Part shown: piece by piece, positions 9,001 to 17,204 of the stretch
How positions within the stretch are numbered: the stretch's first letter is position 1
How the letters are laid out: each line of letters begins with the position of its first letter
Origin: an uncultured Oscillospiraceae bacterium
GTDB lineage: Bacteria > Bacillota > Clostridia > Oscillospirales > Acutalibacteraceae
NCBI GenBank assembly: GCA_900540865.1
Contig: UQHH01000005.1
Coordinates: 19,048-83,047, forward strand
Length of the DNA stretch: 64,000 nt
Direction of reading: 5' to 3'
The notes under the pieces: generated by a model
Databases searched by the model: none
Told to the model about the DNA's origin: nothing
What the model saw: only the letters and a program-made list of their open reading frames with translations
Program-made: the position numbers and the translations under genes

Positions 9001-9502
9001 CCAGAAAGCGTTCGCCAAAGATATGCTTACACGCGACGACATTGCCGCCGTCTCGTCTACAAGCGACGGAATCAGCAATTTTGAGGATATGATACAGAGC
9101 CTCAATATGGTTGTGTACGTCCTGATTATCTGTGCCGGCGCGCTTGCGTTCGTTGTGCTTTATAACCTGACCAACATCAATATAGCCGAACGCGTGCGGG
9201 AAATTGCGACGATTAAGGTGCTCGGCTTCTTTAATAAAGAGGTCAGCGCCTATGTATACCGCGAGAATATCGTCCTGACGATAGCGGGCATTCTTTTGGG
9301 GCTTGTCATGGGCGTATTCTTAACCGATTTTATTGTGCAAACGGTCGAAATCGACAATATCATGTTCGGCAGAGGAATGAACGCCATGAGCTTTTTGTGG
9401 GCGATTGGCCTGACAGCGCTCTTCTCGCTGCTTGTCAACTGGTTGATGTACTATAAGATGAAGGCGGTCAGCATGGTGGAATCGCTCAAATCGATTGAAT
9501 AA
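6041..9502 (+). CDS. Giant FtsX-family permease with long extracellular coiled coil
   Basis: The protein is 1153 residues. It starts at TTG (6041), 5 bases after AAAGGAGGGAG. An N-terminal membrane helix (residues ~17-40) is followed by an extracellular region with a MacB-like portion. A very long Lys/Glu/Gln-rich coiled coil (~265-600) contains many repeats of KxxLDDAQKQL type. A first FtsX domain follows (~630-740; motif RTEIGTLKALGYS), then a loop, a second extracellular region, and a C-terminal FtsX domain (~1030-1150; motif REIATIKVLGF). It pairs with the ATPase immediately upstream. Such transporters act on cell-envelope processes, lipids or antimicrobial peptides; the substrate here is unknown. 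A strong terminator follows. Confidence 0.88.
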   Translation: MTKALRKNTLREIRSTKARFLSILAIIGLGVGFFAGVKAASPAMTKTSDEYYVEQNLMDFRLVSTVGFDDGDLKAVANIDGVKQVAAAYSADVIVNTDGTGNVVRLYSLPQKDGEKQPISEPVLIDGRLPEKSGEIAVESRSYEGAFKIGDTIHIEAKIDDTDTKDILKTLDYKVVGLVQSPMYISFERGTTAIGNGKVSQYMMIPPQDFAYERYTDIYATTKYLSADISSFSDTYKDGVDDISKKLKSLSGERLEIFDRNTLEQARQELENGVKEYNSQKNKAEKELRRAQKALEEAQKEYDTQLTKGKEKLDDAQKQLEEGQALLPSKITEFYEEIAQAQEQINQNEAKLDKAELQYESSKKEYDEKIAAAQKELADGQAEYKKQYDEFYTVTKPQATAKLDAMEGMLHDAQQTVKKLEEQLAGATGEMAQKLKEALSKAQGLIAVYQDEIKSGRQQLIDGEQQLKDAKTKLDDGAAELKEQKESGAKQLAQAKEQIDSGKQELEKAKEQLAQAKKEGKRQLDDAQKQLITGKYELEDGKSELDKQEKEGQEKLDEGKKTLASSKEEAQEKLKKAEQELKDAQKKLDSFSEMKWYVFTRDDNPGYSTFIDNANRVDAVAQVFPLFFLLVAALVCLTTMTRMVEERRTEIGTLKALGYSSGSIMAKYLIYATIAGLSGALVGLAFGVPILPNIIFNAYAMMYAIKPLTFVMPWLYIVIGVAAALICTTTVAYITCYKELKGRPAGLMRPKAPKKGKRIILERIPILWKHMSFTSKVTARNLLRYKARFLMTVLGVAGCTALIIAGFGIKDSISVIVDKQFQEIYKYDTVIVTKASNDFEQIKPLFDDVNADSRISGAALVEQKAVKAYSDKSKEKIDEIYVFTPQDTGDMENVIDLHERESGEKLTLSDDGAVVTEKLAKTLNIGVGDTIRFEDDGEEYSVPVTGISENYLYGYIYLSPGSYEQVYGESSKYNMILAKTGSGEEADQKAFAKDMLTRDDIAAVSSTSDGISNFEDMIQSLNMVVYVLIICAGALAFVVLYNLTNINIAERVREIATIKVLGFFNKEVSAYVYRENIVLTIAGILLGLVMGVFLTDFIVQTVEIDNIMFGRGMNAMSFLWAIGLTALFSLLVNWLMYYKMKAVSMVESLKSIE

Positions 9503-9522
9503 GATTATATTTTTTATATCAT

Positions 9523-9556
9523 AAAAAAGGGAACCGCCAGACGGTTCCCTTTTTTT
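9523..9556 (+). terminator. Terminator of the ABC transporter operon
   Basis: The hairpin (AAGGGAACCG / CGGTTCCCTT, 5-base loop) has A and T runs on its two sides. It may act in both directions. Confidence 0.85.
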
Positions 9557-10250
9557 GAAACGTGCCGTTTCTTATTTGTTTATTTTATTGAAACGCACTG
9601 TTTCTTGAGTTTTTTAATAAAACTTTCTATGCTCCATCAAAAGAGGAAAACCATTTCGGTGTTTTTCCTCTTTTGCAATCACCTTTCCGCCGACTTAAGG
9701 GAACCTGAAGAGTTCCCTTAAGAATCCTTCGGGGGTGCTGTAGACAATGTGGTCGCTCTTTGTTTTATGTGTAGAGTGTAGAAATGATACTACGGGACCA
9801 CCCAGAGCCGCGCCTTTGCGCGGTGTACCTCGCGGGTGCGGTACTTGATACTTTTTAAACGTGTTGTTTCTTGGATTTCTTCATTAAACTTATTATGTTA
9901 TATCAAAGGAGGGGAATCATTTGGTGACTCCCCCTTTTCATGGCATCAGGGTACCGGAGATAATGTGGTCGTTCCTCGTTTTATGTGCGAGGAGTAGAAC
10001 AGGTGGTGCGCGGCACAGAAATGTCCCATAATATCTATTCTAAAATCCCAACATAAAACGAGGAATGGCTACGATTACTAAAAAATGGGGGTTGTAAGGG
10101 GCGCAGCCCCTTGCTCGGCTGGAAAGGGTCAAGGGAAAACCTAAGACGAGGTTTTTCCTGTCGACGAAAAGGGTTTTAGAAAGTTTTATGAAAGAGCCCA
10201 AAAAGTAGAATGTTTCAATCAATAAAATGATGAAACGGTACGTTTCAATT
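9557..10250. repeat. Non-coding block of diverged direct and inverted repeats
   Basis: About 700 bases between two convergent genes hold no credible gene. Four copies of the palindrome GAAACGnnnnnGTTTC type lie at 9557, 9590, 9856 and 10232. Two diverged direct copies of a unit (about 9590-9790 and 9856-10010) each carry a long hairpin followed by a GTGGTCG(c/t)TC(t/c)(t/c)(t/c)GTTTTATGTG segment. An inverted copy of that segment occurs near 10050. The two ends, including the flanking terminator hairpins, resemble each other in inverted orientation. Perfect hairpins include CTTAAGGGAAC / GTTCCCTTAAG at 9694-9722. A mobile non-coding repeat (MITE-like) is inferred. Confidence 0.6.
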
Positions 10251-10283
10251 AAAAAAAGGAGCGCGTGAAAACGCGCTCCCTTT
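10251..10283 (-). terminator. Terminator of the ilvBNC operon
   Basis: On the minus strand a 9-bp GC-rich stem (GGAGCGCGT / ACGCGCTCC, loop GAAA or TTTC) is followed by seven T residues, about 30 bases after the ilvC stop. Confidence 0.85.
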
Positions 10284-10314
10284 CTATGTAGCGTCTGCGA
10301 AAGCAGAAACAAAA

Positions 10315-11310
10315 TTATTCCTCTTCGTTCCAGGAATACATCTTCCTGAGCTCCTTGCCGACAGCCTCGAGCTGATGCTCAGACTCAATACGGCGGCAGG
10401 AATTAAAGTGGGAGCGGCCGTTTTTGTTCTCGGCAATCCACTTGGAAGCAAAGGTGCCATCCTGAATCTCAGTAAGGACCTTCTTCATTTCCTTCTTCGT
10501 CTCGTCGGTAACCAGGCGCTTGCCTGTCTCGTAATCGCCGTATTCGGCGGTGTCGGAGATGGAATAGCGCATCATGCTGAAGCCGCCCTTGTAAATGAGG
10601 TCGACAATCAGCTTCATTTCGTGGATGCACTCAAAATACGCGTTCTCCGGCGCGTAGCCCGCTTCTACGAGCGTTTCAAAGCCGGCCTTCATCAGGGCGG
10701 TTACGCCGCCGCACAGGACAGCCTGCTCACCGAACAGGTCGGTCTCAGTCTCTGCCTTGAAGGTGGTTTCAAGCACGCCGGCCCTGCTGCCGCCAATGCC
10801 CGCCGCGTAAGCAAGGCCAAGGTCCTGCGCCTTGCCGGTCGCGTCCTGATATACCGCGATGAGGCAAGGCACGCCCTTGCCTTCAACATATTCGCTGCGG
10901 ACCGTGTGGCCCGGGCCCTTCGGGGCAATCATGAATACGTCGACGTCCTTCGGGGGGATAATCTGCTGGTAATGGATATTAAAGCCGTGCGCAAACGCAA
11001 GCGCCTTGCCCTCGGTGAGGTTCGGGGCGATGTCGTTTTTATAAAGCTCGGCCTGCTTTTCGTCGTTGATGAGTATCATGATAATATCGGCTGCCTTTGC
11101 AGCGTCCGCGGCTGTCATGACCTTAAGGCCCGCAGCCTCAGCCTTTGCCCAGCTCTTGCTGCCCTCATACAGGCCGACAATCACATTTACGCCGCTTTCG
11201 TGCAGGTTGAGCGCGTGCGCGTGTCCCTGGCTGCCGTAACCGATGATCGCAACGGTCTTGTCGTTTAAAAGACCAAGGTTGCAGTCCGACTGATAATAAA
11301 TTTTTGCCAT
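10315..11310 (-). CDS. ilvC: Ketol-acid reductoisomerase
   Basis: This is a 331-residue class I enzyme of branched-chain amino acid synthesis. It isomerises and reduces acetolactate or acetohydroxybutyrate with NAD(P)H and Mg2+. The dinucleotide motif is GYGSQGHAHALNL, the substrate-side signature is MIAPKGPGHTVR, and the metal-binding region contains DLFGEQAVLCGG and FECIHEMKLIVDLIY. The length is normal for the short class. AAGGAGG lies just upstream of the ATG. It is the last gene of ilvB-ilvN-ilvC. Confidence 0.96.
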   Translation of the reverse strand: MAKIYYQSDCNLGLLNDKTVAIIGYGSQGHAHALNLHESGVNVIVGLYEGSKSWAKAEAAGLKVMTAADAAKAADIIMILINDEKQAELYKNDIAPNLTEGKALAFAHGFNIHYQQIIPPKDVDVFMIAPKGPGHTVRSEYVEGKGVPCLIAVYQDATGKAQDLGLAYAAGIGGSRAGVLETTFKAETETDLFGEQAVLCGGVTALMKAGFETLVEAGYAPENAYFECIHEMKLIVDLIYKGGFSMMRYSISDTAEYGDYETGKRLVTDETKKEMKKVLTEIQDGTFASKWIAENKNGRSHFNSCRRIESEHQLEAVGKELRKMYSWNEEE

Positions 11311-11373
11311 GTGAATTCCTCCTTGCCATTGTATATGGCGGTATAAATTTATATGAATCTGTCAAACCGTGGT

Positions 11374-11862
11374 TCAGCGGGCGGTAGCCGCGCCCTTTTC
11401 AATGGCGACGGTGCCTGTTCTTACGATTTCACGGATACCATAAGGCTTGAGTAGGTTGATGAGCGTCTCGATTTTTTCCACCGTATCGGAATACTCGAAC
11501 GTGACGGTGGTTTGCGCGACGTCCACGATTTTCGCGTCCATCACCTGCGCAATCTGCATAATTTCGGAACGCTTGGCGGTTGAGCAATGCACCTTGATGA
11601 GCGCAAGCTCCCGGCTTAAATAGGTGCCCTCCTCATAGGTTTTGACCTTAATGACGGGAATCACCTTGTTTAATTGCTTTTCGAGCTGCTCCACCACGTA
11701 TTCGTCGCCGTCTGCAACGATGGTGATGCGCGATACATTCGGGTCGTTCGTCACGCCGACGGCCAGGCTGTCGATGTTAAAGCCCCGGCGGGAAAACAGG
11801 CCCGATATTTTGCTTAAGACACCCGCGTGGTCTTCCACGAGGATAGAAAGCGTATGCTTCAT
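11374..11862 (-). CDS. ilvN: Acetolactate synthase small (regulatory) subunit
   Basis: This 162-residue protein begins with an ACT domain (LSILVEDHAGVLSKISGLFSRR...NIDSL) and has a second conserved half (REL ALIKVHC...). It activates IlvB and mediates feedback by valine. It sits 34 bases after ilvB and 63 bases before ilvC, consistent with one transcript. Many Firmicutes databases call this gene ilvH or ilvN. Confidence 0.94.
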   Translation of the reverse strand: MKHTLSILVEDHAGVLSKISGLFSRRGFNIDSLAVGVTNDPNVSRITIVADGDEYVVEQLEKQLNKVIPVIKVKTYEEGTYLSRELALIKVHCSTAKRSEIMQIAQVMDAKIVDVAQTTVTFEYSDTVEKIETLINLLKPYGIREIVRTGTVAIEKGAATAR

Positions 11863-11896
11863 AAAAACAAATCCTTTCCGCGGATTAATGCGCCGG

Positions 11897-13528
11897 TCAG
11901 ATAGACGGCGTGTCGGGGCTTACATTACAGACAAGCATATACGCGCCGCTTGCTTTGAGCATTTCAGCCGCGGCCTTCTTCGCTTCTTCGTTTGAGTTCG
12001 CGACCGCTGAGGGGATATGGTAGGCCTCCGCGATTTTCTGAAAATCGGGCGTTTCCTCATCGAGGAACGTCGCGCTGTAGCGCGCGCCGTAGAGGCTCTT
12101 TTGCAGCTCGCGTACCATGCCGAGGCGCGTGTTGCGCATGATGATAATTTTGACGTTTAGATGGTTCTGTGCGATGGTGCCAAGCTCGTTCATACCCATC
12201 TGGAACGAGCCGTCGCCGCAGACGACGACGACCTCCCTGCCGGGGCGCGCAAGCTTAGCGCCGATTGCGGCGGGGATGGAATAGCCCATCGTGCCCATGC
12301 CGCCCGTTGTGAGGAAGCGGCCCTCCTTGATGCGGAAATTGTTCGCGCACCAGATTTGGTTCTGCCCGACGTCGGCGACGAGAATCGCCTTGCTCGGGAG
12401 CATGGAGGAAAGTGTGGCGACAAAGCTCCTTGGCTCCACAAAGCCCTCAAACTGCGGGGGCGTGCGGTAAAGCTCCTGTTTCCAGCGGGTAACGGTGTCC
12501 TCCCATAAATGGGGGATATGGTAATCGCTCACGCCTTCCGTCAGCTTGTCGATTACGTTCTTCATATCGCCGACAATCGGCACGGTCGTTTTAATATTCT
12601 TGCCGATTTCGGCGGGGTCGATGTCGATATGTATAATCTTTGAGCGCTCGCTGACCTGGTCGGGTGCGGCGACAGCCCGGTCGCCCACGCGCGCGCCGCA
12701 TACGATGATAAGGTCGGCCTCATGTACAGCGCGATTCGCCGCGCCCTTGCCGTGGCTGCCGAGCATACCGAGATACTGCTCATGGTCGGACGGCATAACG
12801 CCGATACCCATCATAGTGGACACGACCGGGATGCCGGTCTTTTCGGCAAACGCAATCAGCTTGAGCTTGATACCGGAGGACAATACGCCGCCGCCCGCGC
12901 AGATGACGGGATGGCTCGCGCCTTTAATCAGCTCGCACGCCTTTTTAATCTGGATGGCGTGGCCGCTTGTATTCGGCTTGTAGCCGATGATTTCCGCTTT
13001 ATCGGGATAAACGAATGTTTCTATTTGATTCTGCTGGATGTCGATTGGAATATCAATTAGCACAGGGCCCGGCCTTCCGGTCGTGGCGATATGAAACGCC
13101 TCTTTAAACACACGGGGTAAATCCTCCGTGCGCTTGACCAGATAGCTGTGCTTGACAAACGGCTCACACGCGCCGGTAATGTCGGCCTCCTGGAACACGT
13201 CGCGCCCCAGTAAATCGCTGCGCACCTGGCCGGTAATCGCAATAACGGGGATGGAGTCCGTGTAGGCGGTCGCAATGCCCGTAATCAGGTTCGTCGCGCC
13301 CGGGCCGGAGGTCGCAACGCAGACGCCCGCCTTGCCCTTGCCGATGGAACGCGCGTACCCGCTGGCGGCGTGCGCCGCGTTTTGCTCCTGCCTGACAAGG
13401 ATATGCTTTATATTTGATTGTAAAAGGGAATCGTAAAAAGGGCATATGGCAGCGCCGGGATAACCGAAGATGACAGAGACACCCTCGTTTTCCAGACATT
13501 TGACCATGATATCCGCACCGCTTATCAT
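11897..13528 (-). CDS. ilvB: Acetolactate synthase large (catalytic) subunit
   Basis: This 543-residue thiamine-diphosphate enzyme condenses pyruvate with pyruvate or 2-oxobutyrate. The catalytic glutamate lies in VRQEQNAAHAASGYAR. The conserved GPGATNL and DIPIDIQ segments are present, and the ThDP/Mg motif is GDGSFQMGMNELGTIAQNHLN. The FAD-binding region is present, so this is the anabolic type rather than catabolic AlsS. It is first in ilvBNC. The leader is only about 70 bases, and no T-box or attenuator was seen. Confidence 0.95.
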   Translation of the reverse strand: MISGADIMVKCLENEGVSVIFGYPGAAICPFYDSLLQSNIKHILVRQEQNAAHAASGYARSIGKGKAGVCVATSGPGATNLITGIATAYTDSIPVIAITGQVRSDLLGRDVFQEADITGACEPFVKHSYLVKRTEDLPRVFKEAFHIATTGRPGPVLIDIPIDIQQNQIETFVYPDKAEIIGYKPNTSGHAIQIKKACELIKGASHPVICAGGGVLSSGIKLKLIAFAEKTGIPVVSTMMGIGVMPSDHEQYLGMLGSHGKGAANRAVHEADLIIVCGARVGDRAVAAPDQVSERSKIIHIDIDPAEIGKNIKTTVPIVGDMKNVIDKLTEGVSDYHIPHLWEDTVTRWKQELYRTPPQFEGFVEPRSFVATLSSMLPSKAILVADVGQNQIWCANNFRIKEGRFLTTGGMGTMGYSIPAAIGAKLARPGREVVVVCGDGSFQMGMNELGTIAQNHLNVKIIIMRNTRLGMVRELQKSLYGARYSATFLDEETPDFQKIAEAYHIPSAVANSNEEAKKAAAEMLKASGAYMLVCNVSPDTPSI

Positions 13529-13605
13529 AATGCCGGTTCACTCCTGTCGATTGCTGTATTTTTAAACAGTTGCCTGCGGTTGTTTCGCATTCACGTTTAA
13601 AGATA

Positions 13606-13634
13606 ATTATAATATGATTGGGGCTTTCGGTCAA
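13606..13634 (-). promoter_or_regulatory. Promoter of the ilvBNC operon
   Basis: On the minus strand, TTGACC, a 17-base spacer and a perfect TATAAT lie about 75 bases upstream of ilvB. Confidence 0.75.
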
Positions 13635-13721
13635 GTATTTTAGCGAAATAAAGTGGCAAAGGGCGGCGCGGTATACGGCGCGTTCCATAAAAAAGGTGGG
13701 AATTACCAAAAATCAGGGGGG

Positions 13722-13749
13722 AACAAAGAAGGGAACGCGCAGCGTTCCC
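13722..13749 (-). terminator. Terminator of the lipoprotein gene
   Basis: An 8-bp stem (GGGAACGC / GCGTTCCC, 3-base loop) is followed on the minus strand by TTCTTTGTT. The T run is weak. Confidence 0.6.
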
Positions 13750-13766
13750 TTGTCTGTAAATCTATC

Positions 13767-14201
13767 TTATTGAGAGGAGCTGCCCGGTGCGCCGGACGTT
13801 GTCGTTTCCGTTTTGGAGGAGGGAGCGCCGCTTTCCTGCGGCTGCGTGCCGTCATCGTCTTCCGTGTAGCGCGGGTATACGCCGCCGTTTAAGTACAGCG
13901 TGTCGTCCTCAATCAGCCAGTTGGAGGTCGTTACCTTTTCCTTTGAGCCCGCCCACTCAAAGGTCTGCGCGTCGCCGCCCTTGGGCGTCATGGTGAGCAC
14001 CATATCGTCCGAAACGCTGTACGTTCCTGTCGTGCCGCCGATTGCGCAGGTGCCGTCCTCCTTAAAATCGCACCATGCCTGGCTGCGGTATTCCCACGCG
14101 CCGACAATTGCCTTCGGGTCGGGTGCTGCCTGCGAGCAGGAGGTAAGAAGCGCCGCGCAAAGGAGCAGGCACGTTAAGAATACGGGAACCGTTTTCTTCA
14201 T
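13767..14201 (-). CDS. Small secreted lipoprotein, unknown function
   Basis: This 144-residue protein has an N-terminal lipoprotein signal peptide ending in the lipobox LLTSC. A short beta-rich domain follows (VGAWEYRSQAWCDFKEDG, then TGTYSVSDDMVLTM), which resembles the lipocalin-like/DUF5640 stress-lipoprotein pattern. The C-terminal tail is rich in Ser, Thr and Gly. The ATG at 14201 is preferred over one 9 bases upstream, because AAAGG abuts the upstream one directly. It is predicted to be anchored to the outer face of the membrane. No partner genes suggest a role. Confidence 0.78.
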   Translation of the reverse strand: MKKTVPVFLTCLLLCAALLTSCSQAAPDPKAIVGAWEYRSQAWCDFKEDGTCAIGGTTGTYSVSDDMVLTMTPKGGDAQTFEWAGSKEKVTTSNWLIEDDTLYLNGGVYPRYTEDDDGTQPQESGAPSSKTETTTSGAPGSSSQ

Positions 14202-14380
14202 TTTGTTCATCCTTTCACCGCATGTTAGGCCGTCTTATCCTTACTTTATCCAGATTAAGGCCAATTACTAAACCAAATTTTACTGATTTTTACGGGAAAT
14301 GTCAACGCGCAAAGTAAACAATTTGAAGAATTTTGTTAAATTAAATAATAGTAGGAGATAAAACGCCGCTCCCTTGTTTA

Positions 14381-14833
14381 TTAGAAGGTATAATACATAA
14401 AATTACTGTTTTTCCGGAATCCATAGTTTGTGTACAGCAATACGCCCGCGTCGGACGCCTTGACCTGTATCGCGCCGCAGTCGTAATCCTTCGCTTCGTT
14501 TACCACCTTATCCAGCAGCGCTTTCGCTATCCCTTTTCTCCGGTATTCTTTTATGACATACATGCTCGATAACAGGCCGATTTTTCCGGAAGGGCAGCTG
14601 TAATAGGGCGGCTTTTCCATAAATGACATACCGCTCGTCCCAACAATCCTTCCGTCGTCGGCTGCGAGCCACGAAACGAACGTGCCGTCGTTTAAATGCC
14701 TGTTGTAATAATCCAAAAGATACGGCTTTAAATCAAAGGACGGCTTCGCGCCCTCCTCCTGGAGCTGATGTATTCTCATTTCGGCCAATGTATCAAAATC
14801 CGTTTCTGAAAATCTTCTATAAGTAACTGCCAT
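14381..14833 (-). CDS. GNAT-family N-acetyltransferase
   Basis: This 150-residue acetyltransferase has the CoA-binding loop VIKEYRRKGIAKALLDKVV and the C-terminal LYTNYGFRKNS motif. The ATG at 14833 has GGAGG 7 bases upstream. A longer frame would overlap the upstream gene and lacks a ribosome site. The pentapeptide-repeat gene lies 58 bases upstream on the same strand, so the two may be co-transcribed. The substrate is unknown. Confidence 0.82.
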   Translation of the reverse strand: MAVTYRRFSETDFDTLAEMRIHQLQEEGAKPSFDLKPYLLDYYNRHLNDGTFVSWLAADDGRIVGTSGMSFMEKPPYYSCPSGKIGLLSSMYVIKEYRRKGIAKALLDKVVNEAKDYDCGAIQVKASDAGVLLYTNYGFRKNSNFMYYTF

Positions 14834-14891
14834 ACTGTATCCTCCGTATAAGTTTATTTCCAACGCTGTTCCAATCCGGAAAACGCGCCTT

Positions 14892-15542
14892 TTATTTGAT
14901 AACAAGCCCCATCAGGCGGGAAAGCTCGGCGGCCTGGAACATGGTGACGACCGCGCCCTTGAGCTCCGTGCATTCAAGTGAAACAATCAGCCCGGACAGC
15001 TCGCAGGTGCGCAAATCAATCCCCTTGAGCGGTGTTTTGAAAAAGCTTGTGCGGACAAGCTGGTTATTATCAAAAACAATGTTTTTCAGCTTGCACTGGG
15101 TAAGCGTTGCGGAACTAAAATCGCTGTCCTGTACCTTCAGGTTCTGTATTTTGGATTCATCTAAATTAACAAAGCTCAGGTTGCTGTCGGTTATGAATAC
15201 GTCGTTCATCCGGCATTCGCGCAGGTTTGCGCCGACCGCCTTACAGTTTTTTATTTCACAGCGGGCGAAATAGCTCTCGTTCAAGCCGGCGTTGGAAAAA
15301 TTACAGGAAGTGAAGGAGCAGTCGTAAAAGGATGCCTTTTTAAAGGAACAGCCCGTAAAATTGCAGCCTTCAAATATGACGTTCTTAAACGACATATCTT
15401 CCGCGCCGGTTTCACAATATACGGCTTTCCTGACGCGCGCGTTATGTACCGCGTCGTCAAGGATGTGCGCCTCCTCCAGCAATTCCTGAAGATTTGAGGT
15501 GGTAATTGGGTTTTCGGGCAGAACGGGCGTTTGCAGCTTCAT
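14892..15542 (-). CDS. Pentapeptide-repeat protein
   Basis: This 216-residue protein has consecutive A(D/N)LXX-type pentapeptide repeats from about residue 50 to 200 (for example FEGCNFTGCSFKKASFYDCS). They should form a right-handed quadrilateral beta-helix. Some proteins of this fold (Qnr, MfpA) mimic DNA and protect gyrase, but many have no known role, so no function is assigned. GGAGG lies 8 bases upstream of the ATG. It may share a transcript with the acetyltransferase gene that follows. Confidence 0.85.
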   Translation of the reverse strand: MKLQTPVLPENPITTSNLQELLEEAHILDDAVHNARVRKAVYCETGAEDMSFKNVIFEGCNFTGCSFKKASFYDCSFTSCNFSNAGLNESYFARCEIKNCKAVGANLRECRMNDVFITDSNLSFVNLDESKIQNLKVQDSDFSSATLTQCKLKNIVFDNNQLVRTSFFKTPLKGIDLRTCELSGLIVSLECTELKGAVVTMFQAAELSRLMGLVIK

Positions 15543-15574
15543 GGCGGTATCCTCCGTTTTTTGGGTTTGTCCCT

Positions 15575-15603
15575 ATCTTATAGCATCGCCGTTTTTGATG
15601 CAA
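15575..15603 (-). promoter_or_regulatory. Promoter of the pentapeptide-repeat gene
   Basis: On the minus strand, TTGCAT, a 17-base spacer and TAAGAT lie about 32 bases before the start codon. Confidence 0.5.
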
Positions 15604-15671
15604 GGCTCTTATATAAAAGTTTACATTAAATTAACGGCGCTGTCCTGTATCTATTTAAACCACCTGTAAAT

Positions 15672-15698
15672 AGAAAGGGGAGAGGCTATCGCCTCCCC
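15672..15698 (-). terminator. Terminator of the glycogen operon
   Basis: On the minus strand a hairpin (GGGGAGGC / GCCTCTCCCC, loop GATA) is followed by TTTCTATTT, just after the glgA stop. Confidence 0.7.
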
Positions 15699-15719
15699 CT
15701 GTATCTTTTACGTTAATAT

Positions 15720-17156
15720 TTATTTCCAGTTGTTGATGGTGTCGCTGTAGACGTTGATATAATCGTTTGCGCTGCGCGCCCAACTGTTGTCGCTCATCAT
15801 GCAGCGGTGCATGAGCTTCTTCCAGCCGTCGCGGTTCCAGTAGCCGTTGACGGCGCGCTTGACAGCCTGCACCATGTCGTAAGCCTCGTATTTTGAGAAG
15901 GTGAAGCCGTTACCCTGCCCGTCGAGGCTGTCGTGGATGGAATCGCGCAGGCCGCCGACCTCCCGCACAACGGGAACAGTGCCGTAACGCAGGGCAATCA
16001 TCTGGGACAGGCCGCAGGGCTCGCTCATGGAGGGCATCAGGAAAATATCGGAGCCGGAATAGATTTTCCTCGCGAGCTCCGGGATAAAGCCGATGCACGC
16101 GCATACCCTGCCCGGGTATTTCCATTGCATATGGCGGAAGAAATCCTCGTATTCCTTGTCGCCGGAGCCGAGAATCACAAACTGTACGTCATGACCGCAC
16201 ATGATTTCGTCGAGCGTCATGCGCACCAGGTCAAGTCCCTTATGCTGCACCATGCGCGATACCATGGAGATAATAGGAATATCCCCGCGCTGCGCAAGGC
16301 CCAGTCGCTCCTGAAGCGCACGTTTGCATTCCGCCTTGCCGCTCATGTCGTCCGCCGTGTAGTTGCGGTATAGCTGGTAATCCGTCGCCGGGTCGTAGCT
16401 TGCGTTGTCGATGCCGTTTAAAATGCCGCAAAGCTTATACTGCCGGTTGCGCAGGATGGTATCGAGCCCATGGGAGAACCACGGGTCTAAAATCTCGTTT
16501 GCGTAGCTCGGGCTTACCGTGGTGACGCGCGTCGCTGTTTCAATGGCGCCCTTTGCCATGTTAAGCTTTCCGTCCTGTTCGAGCAGCTTGGTGTCTGACG
16601 GCGGGATTCCGACGCATTCGGTGTTGACCTCCCAGCCATATTTTCCCTGGTACTGGATATTATGGATGGTAAAGATGCTCTTGATGTTCTGGTACCACGG
16701 GTTATGCGAATAGAACAGATAGTAATAGGTAGGGACAAGCGCCGTCTGCCAGTCGTTGCAGTGGACAAGGTCGGGATGGAAGTTCACATAGGGGAGCATT
16801 TCCATAACCGCCCTGGAAAAGAATGAAAAGCGCTCCGCGTCGTCATAAAAGCCGTACAGGCCGCTGCGCTTGAAGTAATATTCGTTATCAATAAAGTAGA
16901 ACATAACGCCGTTATAGTGCGCCTCGAACACGCCGCAGTACTGGCGCCTCCACGCAACCGGAACGGTAAAATTCGTAATATAGCGCATGCTGTCGCGAAG
17001 CGACTGCGGAATATCGCCGTAAAGCGGCATAACGACGCGGCAGTCAACCTGCCGTTCACAGAGCGCCTTGGGCAGCGAGCCCGCGCCCGCAACGTCCGCC
17101 AAACCGCCGGAACCGGCAAAGGGGTTTGCCTCGCTCGTGCAGTATAAAATTCTCAA
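15720..17156 (-). CDS. glgA: Glycogen synthase (ADP-glucose, GT5)
   Basis: This 478-residue glycosyltransferase elongates alpha-1,4-glucan from ADP-glucose. The N-terminal GT5 domain and C-terminal GT1 domain are both present, with HCNDWQTALVP, FTIHNIQYQG and the donor-site MPSMSEPCGLSQMIALRYG. The usual N-terminal KTGGL motif is replaced by GSGGLADVAGAGSLPKAL, so the classical ADP-glucose lysine is not at its usual place and the loop has extra residues. Some clostridial GlgA proteins also lack this lysine. It is the last gene of glgB-glgC-glgD-glgA. Confidence 0.94.
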   Translation of the reverse strand: MRILYCTSEANPFAGSGGLADVAGAGSLPKALCERQVDCRVVMPLYGDIPQSLRDSMRYITNFTVPVAWRRQYCGVFEAHYNGVMFYFIDNEYYFKRSGLYGFYDDAERFSFFSRAVMEMLPYVNFHPDLVHCNDWQTALVPTYYYLFYSHNPWYQNIKSIFTIHNIQYQGKYGWEVNTECVGIPPSDTKLLEQDGKLNMAKGAIETATRVTTVSPSYANEILDPWFSHGLDTILRNRQYKLCGILNGIDNASYDPATDYQLYRNYTADDMSGKAECKRALQERLGLAQRGDIPIISMVSRMVQHKGLDLVRMTLDEIMCGHDVQFVILGSGDKEYEDFFRHMQWKYPGRVCACIGFIPELARKIYSGSDIFLMPSMSEPCGLSQMIALRYGTVPVVREVGGLRDSIHDSLDGQGNGFTFSKYEAYDMVQAVKRAVNGYWNRDGWKKLMHRCMMSDNSWARSANDYINVYSDTINNWK

Positions 17157-17204
17157 TCAAAAAACCTCCCGGATTTTGCACAAAATGCAATTGATACGAA
17201 GCTA

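Noticed and set aside
10040..10312. A 90-codon minus-strand open frame in the repeat block
   Set aside because: It runs through hairpins and the ilvC terminator, has no ribosome site, and looks like translated intergenic repeat.
13529..13640. A leucine or isoleucine T-box before ilvB
   Set aside because: The promoter lies about 75 bases before the start codon, leaving no room, and no T-box sequence is present.
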